NCBI GenBank assembly: GCA_903813345.2
Contig: CAIIXF020000002.1
Coordinates: forward strand, 22,768,455 to 22,832,454
DNA from: Owenia fusiformis
Taxonomy: Eukaryota; Annelida; Polychaeta; Sabellida; Oweniidae
Length of the DNA stretch: 64,000 nucleotides
Direction: 5' to 3'
Shown: positions 1-12,392 of the stretch, piece after piece
How positions within the stretch are numbered: the stretch's first letter is position 1
Layout: the number at the start of each line of letters is the position of its first letter
Translations under genes and position numbers: made by a program
The notes under the pieces: generated by a model
The model's database searches: none
Told to the model about the DNA's origin: nothing
What the model saw: only the letters and a program-made list of their open reading frames with translations

Positions 1-71
1 ATCCATGGATAAAAATCATGATCATTTGAACCTTTTAATTTTTAGATGCCTTAATAATATCAAAGATGGTC

Positions 72-115
72 GGGCCCGTAGCCAGGATTTGCCCCCCCCC
101 CTTTCCCTGGCTAGT
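72..115. mobile_element. End fragment of the GGCCCGTAGCC family
   Basis: gggcccgtagccaggatttg followed by a ten-C run matches the left end of the element at 63403. No mirrored end is visible. Confidence 0.5.
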
Positions 116-2040
116 GGTCTGATGATAAGCTTAGTTGTAATATAATAAAAACAAATATGTCATCGTATCTCAAACACCTGTGGCACTTTCACAAGATGAT
201 ACTCAACTAGTCCTTAAGGCTTAGTGGAATATCACTTGTGCATGATGCACAGGTATTCACCTTAATAAAATGAACTATTCGTATAGAATTACTAACATCT
301 AATAACTGATCAGTTTCACCAAAAACAGATGTGTGTTTATTATTTACCATATTGGTTTAGACTAGAAGCAGGAAAGTCAACTTGTATTTGATATATCTTA
401 CCCTTGCCAAAATTTTAGAGGTCTTTACTCTTACATTTAATAAATCTCTGAACACAGTGGCAAATCTGCCCCCTTCTTTTGGTGGACCCCAAAAAATGTT
501 AGGTCCCAAAATCTGCCCCTCCCCACATACACTTGGCATTTTAGGTAACAAACTGTCATTACTTGGCTTAATAAAGTTTGATTTGAAATTAAGACCAAAA
601 ATATTTTCCCCGCAATTGAGGACATTTTTGGCCCCGTCTTGACTTCCTGATCTGGCTCTTTATACAGTACAGGTAGCTTGAATTAAATACATACAGTAAT
701 TGAATTTCCCAGGATCATTTGTGAAGTGCTACTCCTGCTGATTGGTTCAGGTTCCTGTCTGTAGGAATATACACCCCCTCCAAAAGTTTGGTAACTGTAG
801 CTACCTTTTTGATGACGCATTAAAAGCCTGTTTATGTAATGGGACAAAATTTTGTTCAAACCTTTTGACCTATTCCATATGAGGAACAAAATTGAGATTT
901 AAGTATAAACATGTATTCGACATGCTGTTTCATCAGGATTTCTTGTCGACAAACTTAAAAAGGGGGGTGTATCATTACTAAAGAATCAATGCTCATAAAT
1001 TTTATTTTCACACAATTTATAACCATACAATGACAGAAAATGTGATCTAGACTTTCCGCATATCCAACAGAAAAGGAAAAATATCGAGAAAACAAACTAG
1101 ATCTGCTTTGCCTAGAACATGCATATTCTGAAAAAATACCTAGTAATTATATCAAAAATGATTCCTCAACATTGATTGATAAAGTTGCTTGTATTTTATT
1201 TCTCAAGAAAAATATCAACATTTAACAAAAACAGACTAGTCATATTTTGTAAGGGTTCTTATCATTAATAGATGATTTCACTAATTACCACCGTTTGTTG
1301 TATTTGCATACATATTGAAAGTGCTGAACATTCACAGGTTGTTATTTGCTTTGAATTATTTCCAGCTCAATGGGATTTATTTCAATATTTGATTAATAGT
1401 TATGAATGATGTTTTACAATATTTTTTAAAAGAATAGGATGTTGCTATTCTGATATTTTTTAGCCTCACATCATGCAAACTATTGTAATCACCCACTTGT
1501 CTGTTTGCATATGTGTCTTTATAAAATCTTCATTTGTCCCATGAGTGAGATCTCAAAAGCACTGAACCAAATGAATCCAGCATCTACTATTGGTTTTGAA
1601 TATTTTTCTACTGTTGTCTTCAATTCTAATCTGATACCTATGCTAACAGATTTTGGTCTTTTAACAATGAACAGAATGAAATTTTCAGTCATATATCATG
1701 CCATAAATCATAAAATCTCTGTCTTTATTATTTAAATGAGTAACAATTCATGAGGTTCTTTTTATAAATGGTCTTATTTTATTCAGGTATATTATAACCT
1801 ATTTAGTCTTGCTTCAATACGGTGAACCTCACCAACATAACATAAAGGTTTGTAGCTAGACTAACCTATACATTATATTTCAGATACAAGATGACTGCAG
1901 TTCTATCTATTTTGTTTTGATGTTATTATACTCTGAACAATGAACATTGTATTAATTGATGCTGCAGAAATGTTAAAACAGTAACTGCAAGCAATAATAG
2001 ATGTCAGATCATTCCAATATGATATTTGATGTCATGCACA
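116..2040. other. No gene or element recognised
   Basis: AT-rich, with short chance frames. The block 470-520 has C/G runs (ccccttcttttggtgg) but no structure I can name. Confidence 0.5.
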
Positions 2041-2848
2041 TAAAGGTATTGGTTAAACAATGTATCAGGCCTCATCGACTTCTACTAACGCGATCATCAG
2101 TTTACACCTTGCGAACCATGGTTCTCACAACGTAAATATTGATTCTTTAGTCGTGAATGACCAATTTCGCTCTCCCGAACATATTTCTCCATTCGCGAAC
2201 GGAGTTTCCACATTGGAACAATAAAACTGTTTGAGAACTGTAGTTCGGGTGGAAGGAACATAGGTCAGAAATGTTGATCGCATTATTGGAAGTCTAGGAC
2301 GCATGGGTATGGGTCTATGATTAGCCTCTATCTAACAGGCCTGACCGGAATTCATTTTCAGCCAATTTTCAAAAAGGTCTCCATGTTCCCCCTTTTGTGG
2401 GCTCAGAATAAAGTTTTAGGGTCCCCAAAATTTTGTAGGCCCTCAAAAAATGGACCTTAAATTTTCAAAATTTGGGCCCAGTTTTTGGTTTTAGGGACCC
2501 AAAGTTTTTTTCCAAAAAAACACAGTATAACCTTATTCTCTCATAATATTGTTGGATGGCTATAGAAACCCAATTTGTTAATTGATAAGGACGTCCTATG
2601 GGGCCAATATTTGCCAATCATCTGGAATTCTGTGATATAAAGTAAGTAGCTTCAGATTTATTACATTCATTATAAATCTATTATTGAGAAAAACTGTGTT
2701 AATGCTAGCCCTTTCAATTAGAAATGATCCCATAGAAAGCAAAATCTATGATTTTTACCAAGTAGTTTATTTGATATGTGTTACGGTTAATTGTATAATT
2801 TCCGTTTGCAAGATTTTCAGTTTCCATATATTCAATCATGGTTAAATG

Positions 2849-3035
2849 CAGTAAAACCTGTCTAATCTGATCGTAGCTGGGACCAGCCAAAATTGTTCAA
2901 ATTAGCAGGTGTTCACGATTCAAGGTTTTTCTAAATATGTGAGTCAATGAGAGATAAAAAATTGGGACCGAGAAAAAATGTTCATATTGAAAGGTGTTCG
3001 GGTAATAGAATTGTTCGAATATACAGGTTTCACTG
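2849..3035. mobile_element. AAACCTGT-family inverted-repeat element, copy 1
   Basis: Ends cagtaaaacctgt and acaggtttcactg form a near-perfect 13-bp inverted repeat. The interior repeats ggtgttcacgat / ggtgttcgggt motifs. It is a 187-bp non-coding member of a family seen nine times here. Confidence 0.75.
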
Positions 3036-3407
3036 GGTGTTAGCGTAGATAATATGAGATTTGCTAAGCTAATGGTTTCATTCATCATTTTACAATTATT
3101 TTTCTAAATGATCGATAATACGATGATAACGAGAAAAGTAATAATAAAATGATATTATGAATTCTCTCATTCATGGATTTGGTACTCTACGTTGCCATAT
3201 AAAATATTCTCTGTCTTAGTTCAATACCATAATGCCCAGAGCCTTAATAAAATAAAACTTTTCAAAGAAACAAAACTGAACCTTTCAAAAGTGAATATGA
3301 TTATAATTTAGATGTGAAGTTCTCTCAAAAAGAAACCAAATCAAAGTATTGAAAGGGGTTTATGTGCATGTAATTTTGAGGTTTGTTAAAACTTAGGTGG
3401 TTTTTCA

Positions 3408-3525
3408 AGTAGTGTTTTGAGGAGTTGTCTCAAATAGGGTTTGAGGAGGTTTCTTCAGTTGGGTTTTGAGGAGATATCTTTAGTTGAGTTTTGAGGAGGT
3501 GTTTCAAATAGAGTGTTTTTAGTAG
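3408..3525. repeat. Degenerate ~33-bp repeat
   Basis: gttttgaggagNtNTNtc motifs (gttttgaggagttgtctc, gttttgaggagatatctt, gttttgaggaggtgtttc) repeat four times. Confidence 0.7.
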
Positions 3526-5909
3526 ATTCTTATCTAGGACTTCTAAGATGGTATACCAAAGTAGATATGCTAATAGATACACAGTAAAGAGGGCAGCACC
3601 TTACATCTGTATAGTCTTTTTGCCTTCTCCTGGCTTGTTTAAAAGATAAAAGGAATGATGAAAACATCAACTTGCTGTATTATATTTGATTTAAAATCCC
3701 CCAAATCATAATTTATTACATTTTGCACAAAAGAAGGAATGACGTTTTTAGCAAATGCAAGAAAAACAATCCCAGAAATGTGTATTGATCCATAAATAGA
3801 AGCTGTATTTTGTCTAGCCACACTATATTTGATGCATCACTTCCAGGTAGCTTCATTGGCTCACAGTGTGGGCCTAAGGCATTAGGTAGGCATCTGTCTG
3901 TCTACCTGTCAGTGCATTTGTCCATCAACATCAAAAAGTCACAATTTGTTAATATGAACAGACAATACGCAATATAGAACAGGAGTGTACACAGGATTTT
4001 TTCAAGGAGGTTGCACCTTTACATCTATATTTAAAAAAGTCCCTGTCATCATAACTTGCACTTGAATCCTGGCAGCTTCTCCACCTCTTTCCCCTCAGGA
4101 GCACATAGTTCTTCCTTAGTCTCATTTTCCTCAGCACCACTATCAAAATCCTTGGGGATTGGATCAATGCACTCCCTGGATACGCCCAAGTAGAATACAC
4201 TTTGTAAGCATAGGGGCTTGTCAGCCCACATACAACTCTGCTATGCAAAAGCATGTTTATCTATCCGATGTATAAAAAATGAGGTTTATATGACAAAAAT
4301 CGCTCATAAATTGCTAGAAATATGTCAGACGTCACCTTAACGACCAGAATGATGGTTATAATGTTTTTTTTGGAAATAATTGCATTTTTTATTCATCAAA
4401 TAAATCAGCTCTTGGTCTCATCTCGTCATGTAGCAATGATATTGTCCCAATCGAGGTATATAGATTCTAGTCTCTTTTTAAAGATGAGATTTAACATAAT
4501 GTTTTATTGAAGGCAATCCAGACTTTATAAACCTTAAAAAACTTTGAAGGAATAACAAAACAATTATCCTATGATTTATGAATGATATGATTTTTATCTA
4601 CAAATGAATATTGATATCTGTACAAGCGTTTTTTTATAAAAATGATAATTCAGATACTTTATACCAGATGGATTTGAATTAATAGCTGGAAACTCGGGGA
4701 AATGTCATGTTGCGATAATGTATTTTATATTCAAGGTCTAATATAGAAGAATAGCAGACAATGTTGAATAATTCATCAACTGTGACTGAATAATCTATGG
4801 ATATATTTGCCACAGTATAAAATTAATATAGACGTCAGGTTGTTTGTATCTAAACTGGAAATAAATACAGCGAGACCTATATATAGAGCGTGAACATTCT
4901 TGCATGTAACAGACTAACAGCTTTATTGATCTTGGAATCTTTTCACTATGGGCATCATGTATCTTTGAAAGTACGAATGGCTCATCTTAAAAAGCGCAAT
5001 TTTTGATTAGCTTTACATCGCATCAATTTGTAATTGTAATGAGCCATTTTGCTGTATTTTTTCTTCTGCTTCGAGCATTTTTAACATCAGTGCTGGTTTT
5101 ATTTATAGAGTTAGCGACTTTACATCTCTGAAGGAGAACTTTGTCCTTACTTAAGTGTAGAAATTTCATTTTTTATTAGATTAAGGGTTTTATTTGCGTA
5201 ATAAATTATCTAATACAATTACAGTAATTGTAAAGGGCCTAGACTGAAAGCATTATTGGCCCCTCTGGCCTCTAAACCGAAAAAATTAAAAGATATTCAG
5301 AATCTCAATTCAAGAGAATGTCTGGAGACAACGGACGGACAGACAGTAGCGAGGCCGAGTCCGTAAAATATACTTAATGGTGAGTATATAATGGTGAGAT
5401 GAGTTAGATTGGGTTGGGTCAACCTCAGTCACATATGATATTGTATAAGAATCTTTTCCTCTAGAATTTGTTACACTAAAGGTAATCCTGACTAAGGTTG
5501 AAAATATAATTGCCCGATGTAACATCTTGGCATTCTGATTCTATTGCTTGAGTAGGTGCCCTTGTCTAAGTTCATTGTCAGAGTGAAAGGTGATTGCCAT
5601 TGGTAGACAGCTGTGAGTTTCAAGCCCTCATGACTAGAACAGCATGCCTTATTTTCTTTAAGATCATTGACACTGGCATTTTTATGAGACTAATGCGAAA
5701 CAAAATTAATATTTTATGAAAGTTGTTTTATAAAGGCGATCTTACATTGGAAATATCTGAGGGATTACCATAATACCATGTGTTTTAATACCCTGTATCT
5801 CTGTTGGCTTACCATTTAACCCTCTGACTATCATAGGCAATTTTCTGATTTAGAGACAATCTTAACAATCTCAAATGCAGCTTCATCTCGTTAATTAGTA
5901 TGGTGAATA
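3526..5909. other. No gene or element recognised
   Basis: Only short chance frames. The minus-strand frame at 3949-4254 lacks any family pattern and splice context. Confidence 0.5.
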
Positions 5910-6350
5910 GTTGATGACAAAGTCTGATTAGATACAGGCTAGATCAATGGAATATTTTCTGTACTAAAGAGGGATATGAATTTGAGCTTTTGTAAAGGGT
6001 ATTGACAAAATCTGGTTATATACAGGTCAGATCAATGAAATATTTTTTAGAGGGATATGAATTTGAGCTTTTTGTAAAGGGTATTGACAAAGTTTTGTTG
6101 GATACAGGCCAGATCAATAAAATATTTTCTGACTGAAGAGGGATATGAATTTGAGCTTTTGTAATGGGTATTGACAAAGTTTGGTTAGATACAGGCCAGA
6201 TCAATAAAATATTTTTTTGACTGAAGAGGGATATGATTTTAGCTTTTGTAAAGGGTATTGACAAGGTCTGGTTAGTTACAGGTCAGATCAATGAAATATT
6301 TTCTGAACTGAAGAGGGAAATGAATTTGAGCTTTTATAAAGGGTATTGAT
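5910..6350. repeat. 87-bp tandem repeat, 5 units
   Basis: attgacaaagtctggttaga, tacaggccagatcaatgaaa, gaagagggatatgaatttg blocks recur near 5910, 6001, 6083, 6170 and 6257 with units of 82-91 bp. Confidence 0.9.
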
Positions 6351-6676
6351 TCAACAGGATATAAGCTGAAATACACTTTGTTAGCTTGGAATAAATGGCT
6401 CTTTAATATCATACATAAAACTTCAAGATAAAACAAAATTGCAAATTGTTATGGAACATTTATAGTGCAAATTCATTTATTTATATTCACAATTGATTAG
6501 GAATTATTGAAGCCAGAATATATTATGATTATTTTAGTAAAAAATTGATAATTGGTTACGATGGAAATGACAGTCATACTGAATTTTTAAACTATTTTAT
6601 AAGTATTGTGTCATTTGTTATATATAAAACATATATTCAAGAACTGAATAATGGTATTAACACTCCCCCCAGTTTT

Positions 6677-6772
6677 CTGCAAGTTAAAATGCTCAATTCT
6701 GCAAGTGAAATTAGTGAATTCTGCAAGAAGAAAGGGCTAGTTCTGCAGAAATTCCGCGGATATTCGCGGCAT
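6677..6772. repeat. Left subterminal motif cluster of the BED-finger transposon
   Basis: Four ctgca-containing motifs (tctgcaag three times, tctgcagaa once) are followed by attccgcggatattcgcggc. The other end has the same motif types in inverse orientation. Such subterminal clusters are typical transposase-binding regions of hAT-type elements. The CGG-containing palindromes are a plausible target for the element's own CGGBP1-like finger; this is inference. Confidence 0.6.
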
Positions 6773-6994
6773 TTTTTTGCGGTTATTATAAAAAAAATCA
6801 AGATTGGTTTAACAAGAACAGTATCATATATTCTAAAAACATGATTTGATAATCATATTCCTACATGTTAAACCCTGCCACAAACAAATTTGACCACTGA
6901 AAGTTCCATTTCCATGAAAATGCTGTAATTAATGCCATAATCTACGAGTATGTCTTTATTTTTAGTCTCTGACAAGTCCGATGCCATGGACAAA

Positions 6995-7592
6995 TCACTG
7001 ATTGAGTAAAGCAATGATTTCATCGAGCACATCATCAATGTTCGGTACCTCATCATACCAATCTTGGCAGACCTGAAAATAATCCATTATTTTAATTAAA
7101 TTGTGTATTTAAAATAAATCTCTTCAAATTAAGTATTTAAATATCATCTGGAATTTGGAAATTAAAATTCTAATTAATGTAATTTAAATATTTTATTCGA
7201 TTCCTTTAACTTTTGAATTTCTAAGTTACTTAAGCTAATGACAATCATCTAGATTTAGATCTACATGTACATGTAAGTACCTCAATGCGAGATTGGGATG
7301 AGACAGTTGCACTACTTTTCATAGTTGTCAGTATTGTTCGTGGTCTTTTAAGTGGGTGTGGACTTGCGTTTCCAGTTTGTTTGTGATCTTCTTTTTTCTT
7401 TAAATGTTTGTTTGAAGCAATGTGATCAGTTATGGTTGATCTCCGACTATGATCAACAACAATGTGACAATACAAGCAAAACATTCGATCACCGTCGCAA
7501 TACATTTCCTTTGGAAATTCTCTAGCTCTTTGGTTTGCTGAAATTTTAGAGGAATGTGTTGGTTCTTTTATTTTTTTTACGAAACGATCCAT
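6995..7592 (-). CDS. CGGBP1-like BED-type zinc-finger protein, two exons, transposon-encoded
   Basis: Exon 1 runs from the ATG at 7592 down to 7281 and ends ATTGAG|gtactt. Exon 2 runs from 7072 to a TGA at 6995-6997, after the acceptor ttattttcag. The intron is phase 0, giving 129 residues. Residues 38-66 carry C39-x2-C42-x14-H57-x5-H63 in the context MFCLYCHIVVDHSRRSTI, TDHIASNKHLKKK, matching in spacing and flanks the finger of CGG-repeat-binding protein CGGBP1. A lysine/arginine-rich segment follows (LKKKEDHK, LKRPR). Exon 2 adds an acidic tail (WYDEVPNIDD). No hAT catalytic region is present. It is likely a DNA-binding helper or a domestication-like remnant. The exon 2 join is inferred from splice signals only. 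Confidence 0.72.
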
Positions 7593-8028
7593 TTTAAATG
7601 TTTTATTCAGATTTTATTTCAAATTTCACATTTTTCGAAACTTCAAACACGGAGGATCGGGCGCATAATGGGAATCACGATATATGTAAATCAGGTTTAA
7701 AGTGTAATATCTCATTGGAGTTCGAAGTTTTCGATCAATAACTTAATAATATAAATAACTGTTATTAATTTATGTCTTTGTTTAACTTTCTGACGAGAAC
7801 CGAAAGAAAAACTAATGGTTTTCGAACCAGTAAACGGGAAAATATCGTGATAGTCAGGTAGTCAGTCTCAGTCACTACATACATGCTGCCATCTAACGGC
7901 AGAAATCAAACGATGGCGTTTAGAATTTTCACTTCGCATAATTTGGGTTATTTCTGCAAGGGATTTGACTGAAAACGTGTCAAATTGTTACAGGTAAGAC
8001 TGACTTTTTAAACTTTTGGAAAATATAT

Positions 8029-8120
8029 GGATTCTGCGGAAAATTCCGCGGAAATTGACCAAAATAGTTGATTCTGCAATTCCGCGGGCAGAGGCAAATT
8101 CCGTCCGCGCTCTGCAAACA
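8029..8120. repeat. Right subterminal motif cluster of the BED-finger transposon
   Basis: The stretch holds ttctgcggaaaattccgcgg, ttctgcaattccgcgggc, aattccgtccgcgc and ctctgca. CCGCGG occurs twice here and once in the left cluster, which is high for this AT-rich region. Confidence 0.6.
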
Positions 8121-8145
8121 TGGAATCCTGGGGGCAGTGTATTAA

Positions 8146-9702
8146 GCGTAATTTTGAAGGCACTATTAAAACTTTAAATTTTGAAATCTGTACTCGTAAA
8201 AATGTATTTTTAAAAACAAATGGAAAATGATTAAAACATAACTCATTATACATTATTGTAATTAATTGTATCATGTATTTCTGTATCGTAAAAACCTAAA
8301 TTGGAATAAACTATATTTGAAAAATAAAAAAAAAATAGAAAATGTATAGGCAACATGAAAAAAAAAGAAGATTATTTTAGTTGCAGAGCTAGCTATAGAC
8401 ATTAAGATGACCTTAACCTTTTCTGAATATTTTCAGATTTATTTAACTAGGTATTTTAGATTGAGGTGCTCTCTCATTCATTTTAATTAGTCATCAGATC
8501 TTACTCGAGTCTCTAGCTTACAGCTAGACGAAACTTCATTGATTTCGTATGTACTGTGCTACATGCACCTACACGCACCTAGAACTCATTTTTAATAAAT
8601 TTTATAAATATTTTTAAGAATATTATCATATTTAGGATGAAGCGTTGCTTGTCTAGATTTAGATATTTCAAAATTTCATTTCGGAGTTTGACACATGGTG
8701 AAATTTTCTCGCTGTAGCTAAAAATGGCTTCCGGTTCTGGACGTGAATAACATTTGAAATTATTCTCGCTTAAAGAAATCAAATATAACAATAGATTCAG
8801 ACGGGGATGTGAGCTGATGTTCTTCAAATCTATACATAAAGGTATATTTCATATTATTATGCCATATTTACTGTGCGTGTGACACAATGATTTACAATAT
8901 TTATAATACTAAGGCAGCTCAATCTTCCTCCTCAAAGCCGGAATATAGAGAAGGCTTTGGACCGAAGTAAATCAGATCCTCTCTTAGGTAAATGGCAGAT
9001 CTTGAGACTGGCATTTGTTTCATTTTAGGCCTAAAAGGGCCTTTTCCGTTTTTTTAAAAAATTTCATTTTTGAAAAATTGACCTTTTTCTGGAACACAAT
9101 ATCCAAAATGTGGGTCAAGTTTTTGAATAAGTTGCCCAAATCTCAGGAAAAGGATTTTCAAAAGTTAATTTTTGGATCTTTCCATTGTCAATTTTCATAT
9201 CTGCTCATTTGGCTTTTAGGCTGTGAAAGTGTAGAAAACTAGATACTGTTGCTATCATAATGCTATCAATTTTTAATCTCAAGAATCTCTCGAGAAGTTA
9301 CATTTTCAAATATTGTGAAATTGAAATGTGAAATTCAATCTTGTTTCTCATGTTTGAAACATCATCAATCATGATACCTGCCCCTACTTACAAGGGCTAT
9401 AGGGTTGATTACTTTCTTGACAAATGTATATAGAGGAATTAGTGATCAGTCTCATGCATGGAATCATAAAATAGCTCACATTAGGATAGTTTTCTTCATT
9501 TATTTGTATAATCATTGTTGGATCCAAAGTCTACTATCCCTTGAAATAGACAGACACCCTCTTACAAACTTTAGATAAAAGCGGTATATATTTTGTTGAT
9601 TTCGGCTTGGAAAAAGGGTGGTTACATATACTATACCCCCTCAGCCCTCGTATCTATTTTGACCTCAAGTATGACATCTGTGATTTAAACATATTTCATA
9701 TT
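8146..9702. other. No gene or element recognised
   Basis: AT-rich sequence with no tandem or inverted structure beyond a small aaagcc/ggcttt hairpin near 8935. Confidence 0.5.
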
Positions 9703-10998
9703 TATAGGATATCCTATGATTTTGAGGAATATCATTTTTATCTACGAGGTGATATTGATATCTGCACGAGAGAGCGAAGAGAACGAGTGCATATATCAAT
9801 ATCACCGAAAAATGTTCTTATTATCCTACACTTACAAGGAGTGTACTAAATGTATAATATCATTGCAAAATGAATTCCATGCCAAATAGAGTCAATTTGG
9901 CGGGAAATCAACAAGCGGAGTATATCGTCACAATATCCTCCGCATATTGGGTTTTCCGGAGTATATCGTCACGATATCCTCCGCCCGGAGTATATCGTTA
10001 CGATATCCTCCGGATATTGATTTTGCCAATAAATATCAAAGGAGGACGTAGGTTATCGCAAACAATTTCAAATGCTTCTAACTTGAATTATGAATATTTT
10101 TTGATCATGAACATTGGTGTATCTTTTAGATCCATTCATTATCTTCAAGAAAAGTATATATAATGATAATTTAGTTAATCAGACCTAAGTGATATTGAAG
10201 GGGCAATGGACCAATCAACATACTTTTTCAAAAATGTAGACCTAATTTTCACCAAAAATGCAACCTATTATTAAATTGTTGAATGCATAATTAGAATGTG
10301 CTTTGAGACATGTTTGATTTCCTAAAAGGAAAATTTGATTGCTCCAGGGACTTTAAAGATATTCAATTTGGATGACCAAAATGAACTGAAACCAATGGAT
10401 AGCATGAGATTTTTCAATGGAGAAATAACATGGGGAACACTTATCTTATTGCAATTAAGTTTTTCTTTCAAGAACTATTTGATACATCAAAATAAAGAAT
10501 AGTAATGCATTAAACATTGTAAAAAATGATTGCATTTTTGGTGAAAATGGGGTCAACATCTTCAAAATGGGGTCAAAAAGTGTGTTGATGGGTTAATTGC
10601 TAGTTAAATATCTCCGAGTTTGATTGAATTTATTATTACTGTGCATAATTTTCTTTGAGATAATGAATTGATCTAAAAGATAAACTTGTCTTCATTGTCA
10701 GAAAATAGTCATAATCCAAGATATAACCTTCTGAAATTGTTTGCGATAACCCACGTGCTCCTTTATTTGTTAATGTTATTATACATTTAGTACACTAAGT
10801 GTAGGATAAATACAGAATATCACATCATTTTGAGTGATATCATTTTTATCGCCGAGTTGATATCAAATATCAACACGAGTGAGCGAAGTGAATGAGTGTT
10901 GATATTTGATATCTACGAGGCTACGCTCTCTCGTCCAGATATTGATATCAACTTGTGGATAAAAATGATATCCCTCAAAATCATAGATATCCTATACT
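9703..10998. mobile_element. 1.3-kb foldback element with hairpin ends
   Basis: The left arm tataggatatcctatgattt is mirrored near 10998. Pairing continues for ttatcctacactta / taagtgtaggataa-type blocks (9818 with 10805), ggttatcgcaaacaatttca (10051) with tgaaattgtttgcgataacc (10733), and an inner block caccaaaaatgcaacc (10249) with gattgcatttttggtg (10527). Each outer arm is itself a hairpin (gagagcgaagagaacgag; gagtgagcgaagtgaatgag). No coding capacity was found. Confidence 0.8.
9915..10013. repeat. Three tandem 28-29-bp palindromes
   Basis: Three near-identical hairpins at 9915-9943, 9956-9983 and 9985-10013, each of the form cggagtatatcgt then acgatatcctccg. Stem mismatches are few (caca/cacg, gtca/gtta). 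Confidence 0.9.
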
Positions 10999-12294
10999 TA
11001 TCCCATAGTATTGTGTAAATGTGTTATTAGTTCATGGCAGAACTCTGTGTTTTGCCAGAGTTTGAAGATATAATTAAAAGAAGAAAAACAACATTAAAAA
11101 TGTTAAAAAATTAAAATAATATTAATCATAGAATTTAATATTGTTAGCCTTATTCCAGAAGACAAAATTAAATGAAATTATGCTGTTATAAGATAAGAAC
11201 CTTGAGATCTTCACAAATAAAATGTCTCTCTAGTTAAAGATATCCATCTTTAAATCCTCTATATGTCAAACATTTTTTCTCGTTAAAAAATTTATTGATT
11301 ATTTGCCATGTCATATTGTGATATGAAAATATAAAGTTCACTGATACTTTTTAATAAAAAATATCCGAATTAACTAAGTATACTCTACATTATATAGGCT
11401 TAGAAGAAATAAGATATCATATCTGTCTATAATCAATGTCAATGTAGTACTCTGGCACACTCTGACTTTACTTGTCAATGTGGCTTGTTTTAATAAGGAA
11501 AGATGAGTAGGTATACCATACTTCTCAAGGAAGTTTTATAGTCCCAAGTGATAGGCCAGATTTGTCATTAGATAATATATCAATATATTAGAATGAGGGA
11601 AGTAGGTCCTTAGTAGCATTCAAATTGTAGAGTTAATAAGAAATCTCTATTATAATACCACCAGGATTCTAGTGACCTAATTAGAGTTCTTTTTGTAACT
11701 AAATGACCCAATTACTAGTGACTACTTATGTCATCAGTCGTCACAACTGACTTCTCAAATAAGAGATCAAAGGTACTTTTAAGATTGACTTAACATGAAG
11801 TACAGATCGAAGCAACCTTTTAAGATTGAAAAACAGATCGAAGCACCTCTTTTAATTCATTAACATATCAAGGCGACCAGGCGGTAGAAAAATACGATAA
11901 TTTTATTTTTACGCTGTTTGATCAATTCATCTAAAACAAAAGACTATCTTCTGTAAATACAACATGATACTGTTCATATCGGCAAATCTGGCAATGAAGT
12001 TATATCAGGGATCCAGTCCAAATGTCAACGCTTGTAAGAAACAGAATTCAAAAGATAAAAGAAAAAATTAACAACTCATGTCAGATCTAATATCACCGAA
12101 AAGCATTTTGAGTACATGTATTGATGTATTGATTGTATAATCAATTCAAAGCCAAGTAAGGCTGTGAATCAAAGGTAACTTGTCGAACTTATTCATTTGT
12201 AAAAATTTGGGAAACTTTGTGTCAGTCACACACATATTGATGTTGGCCAGAAGTGTGGAATATTTAACTTTAGCCTTAAGTGCTATATTTTTTC
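10999..12294. other. No gene or element recognised
   Basis: Unique AT-rich DNA; a short cagatcgaagca repeat occurs at 11805-11850. Confidence 0.5.
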
Positions 12295-12392
12295 ATATGA
12301 AAATTTCCAAACTCAAAAATTGACAATTTCCATTACTGAAAAATTCACAATTTCTAAACTGAAAAATTCACAATTTCCAAACTTAAAAATAA
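12295..12392. repeat. Degenerate ~25-bp repeat
   Basis: Four units of gaaaaattcacaatttccaa with variants. Confidence 0.7.

Larger units (their letters stand above)
6661..8139 (-). mobile_element. Complete 1.48-kb DNA transposon carrying a BED-finger gene
   Basis: The ends are cactccccccag (6661) and ctgggggcagtg (to 8139), a 12-bp terminal inverted repeat with one mismatch. A perfect 6-bp target duplication tattaa flanks it at 6655-6660 and 8140-8145. Inside each end lie repeated ctgca and ccgcgg motifs. The only gene seen is the minus-strand zinc-finger gene at 6995-7592; no DDE transposase was found, so it probably moves only with help. The encoded finger points to a hAT relationship (CGGBP1-like proteins derive from hAT transposons), but CACT-type ends and a 6-bp duplication are not the textbook 8-bp hAT pattern, so the superfamily is left open. 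Confidence 0.85.

Noticed and set aside
3949-4254. 101-codon minus-strand frame
   Set aside because: No family pattern or splice context; an overlapping frame on the same strand is equally open, as expected by chance.
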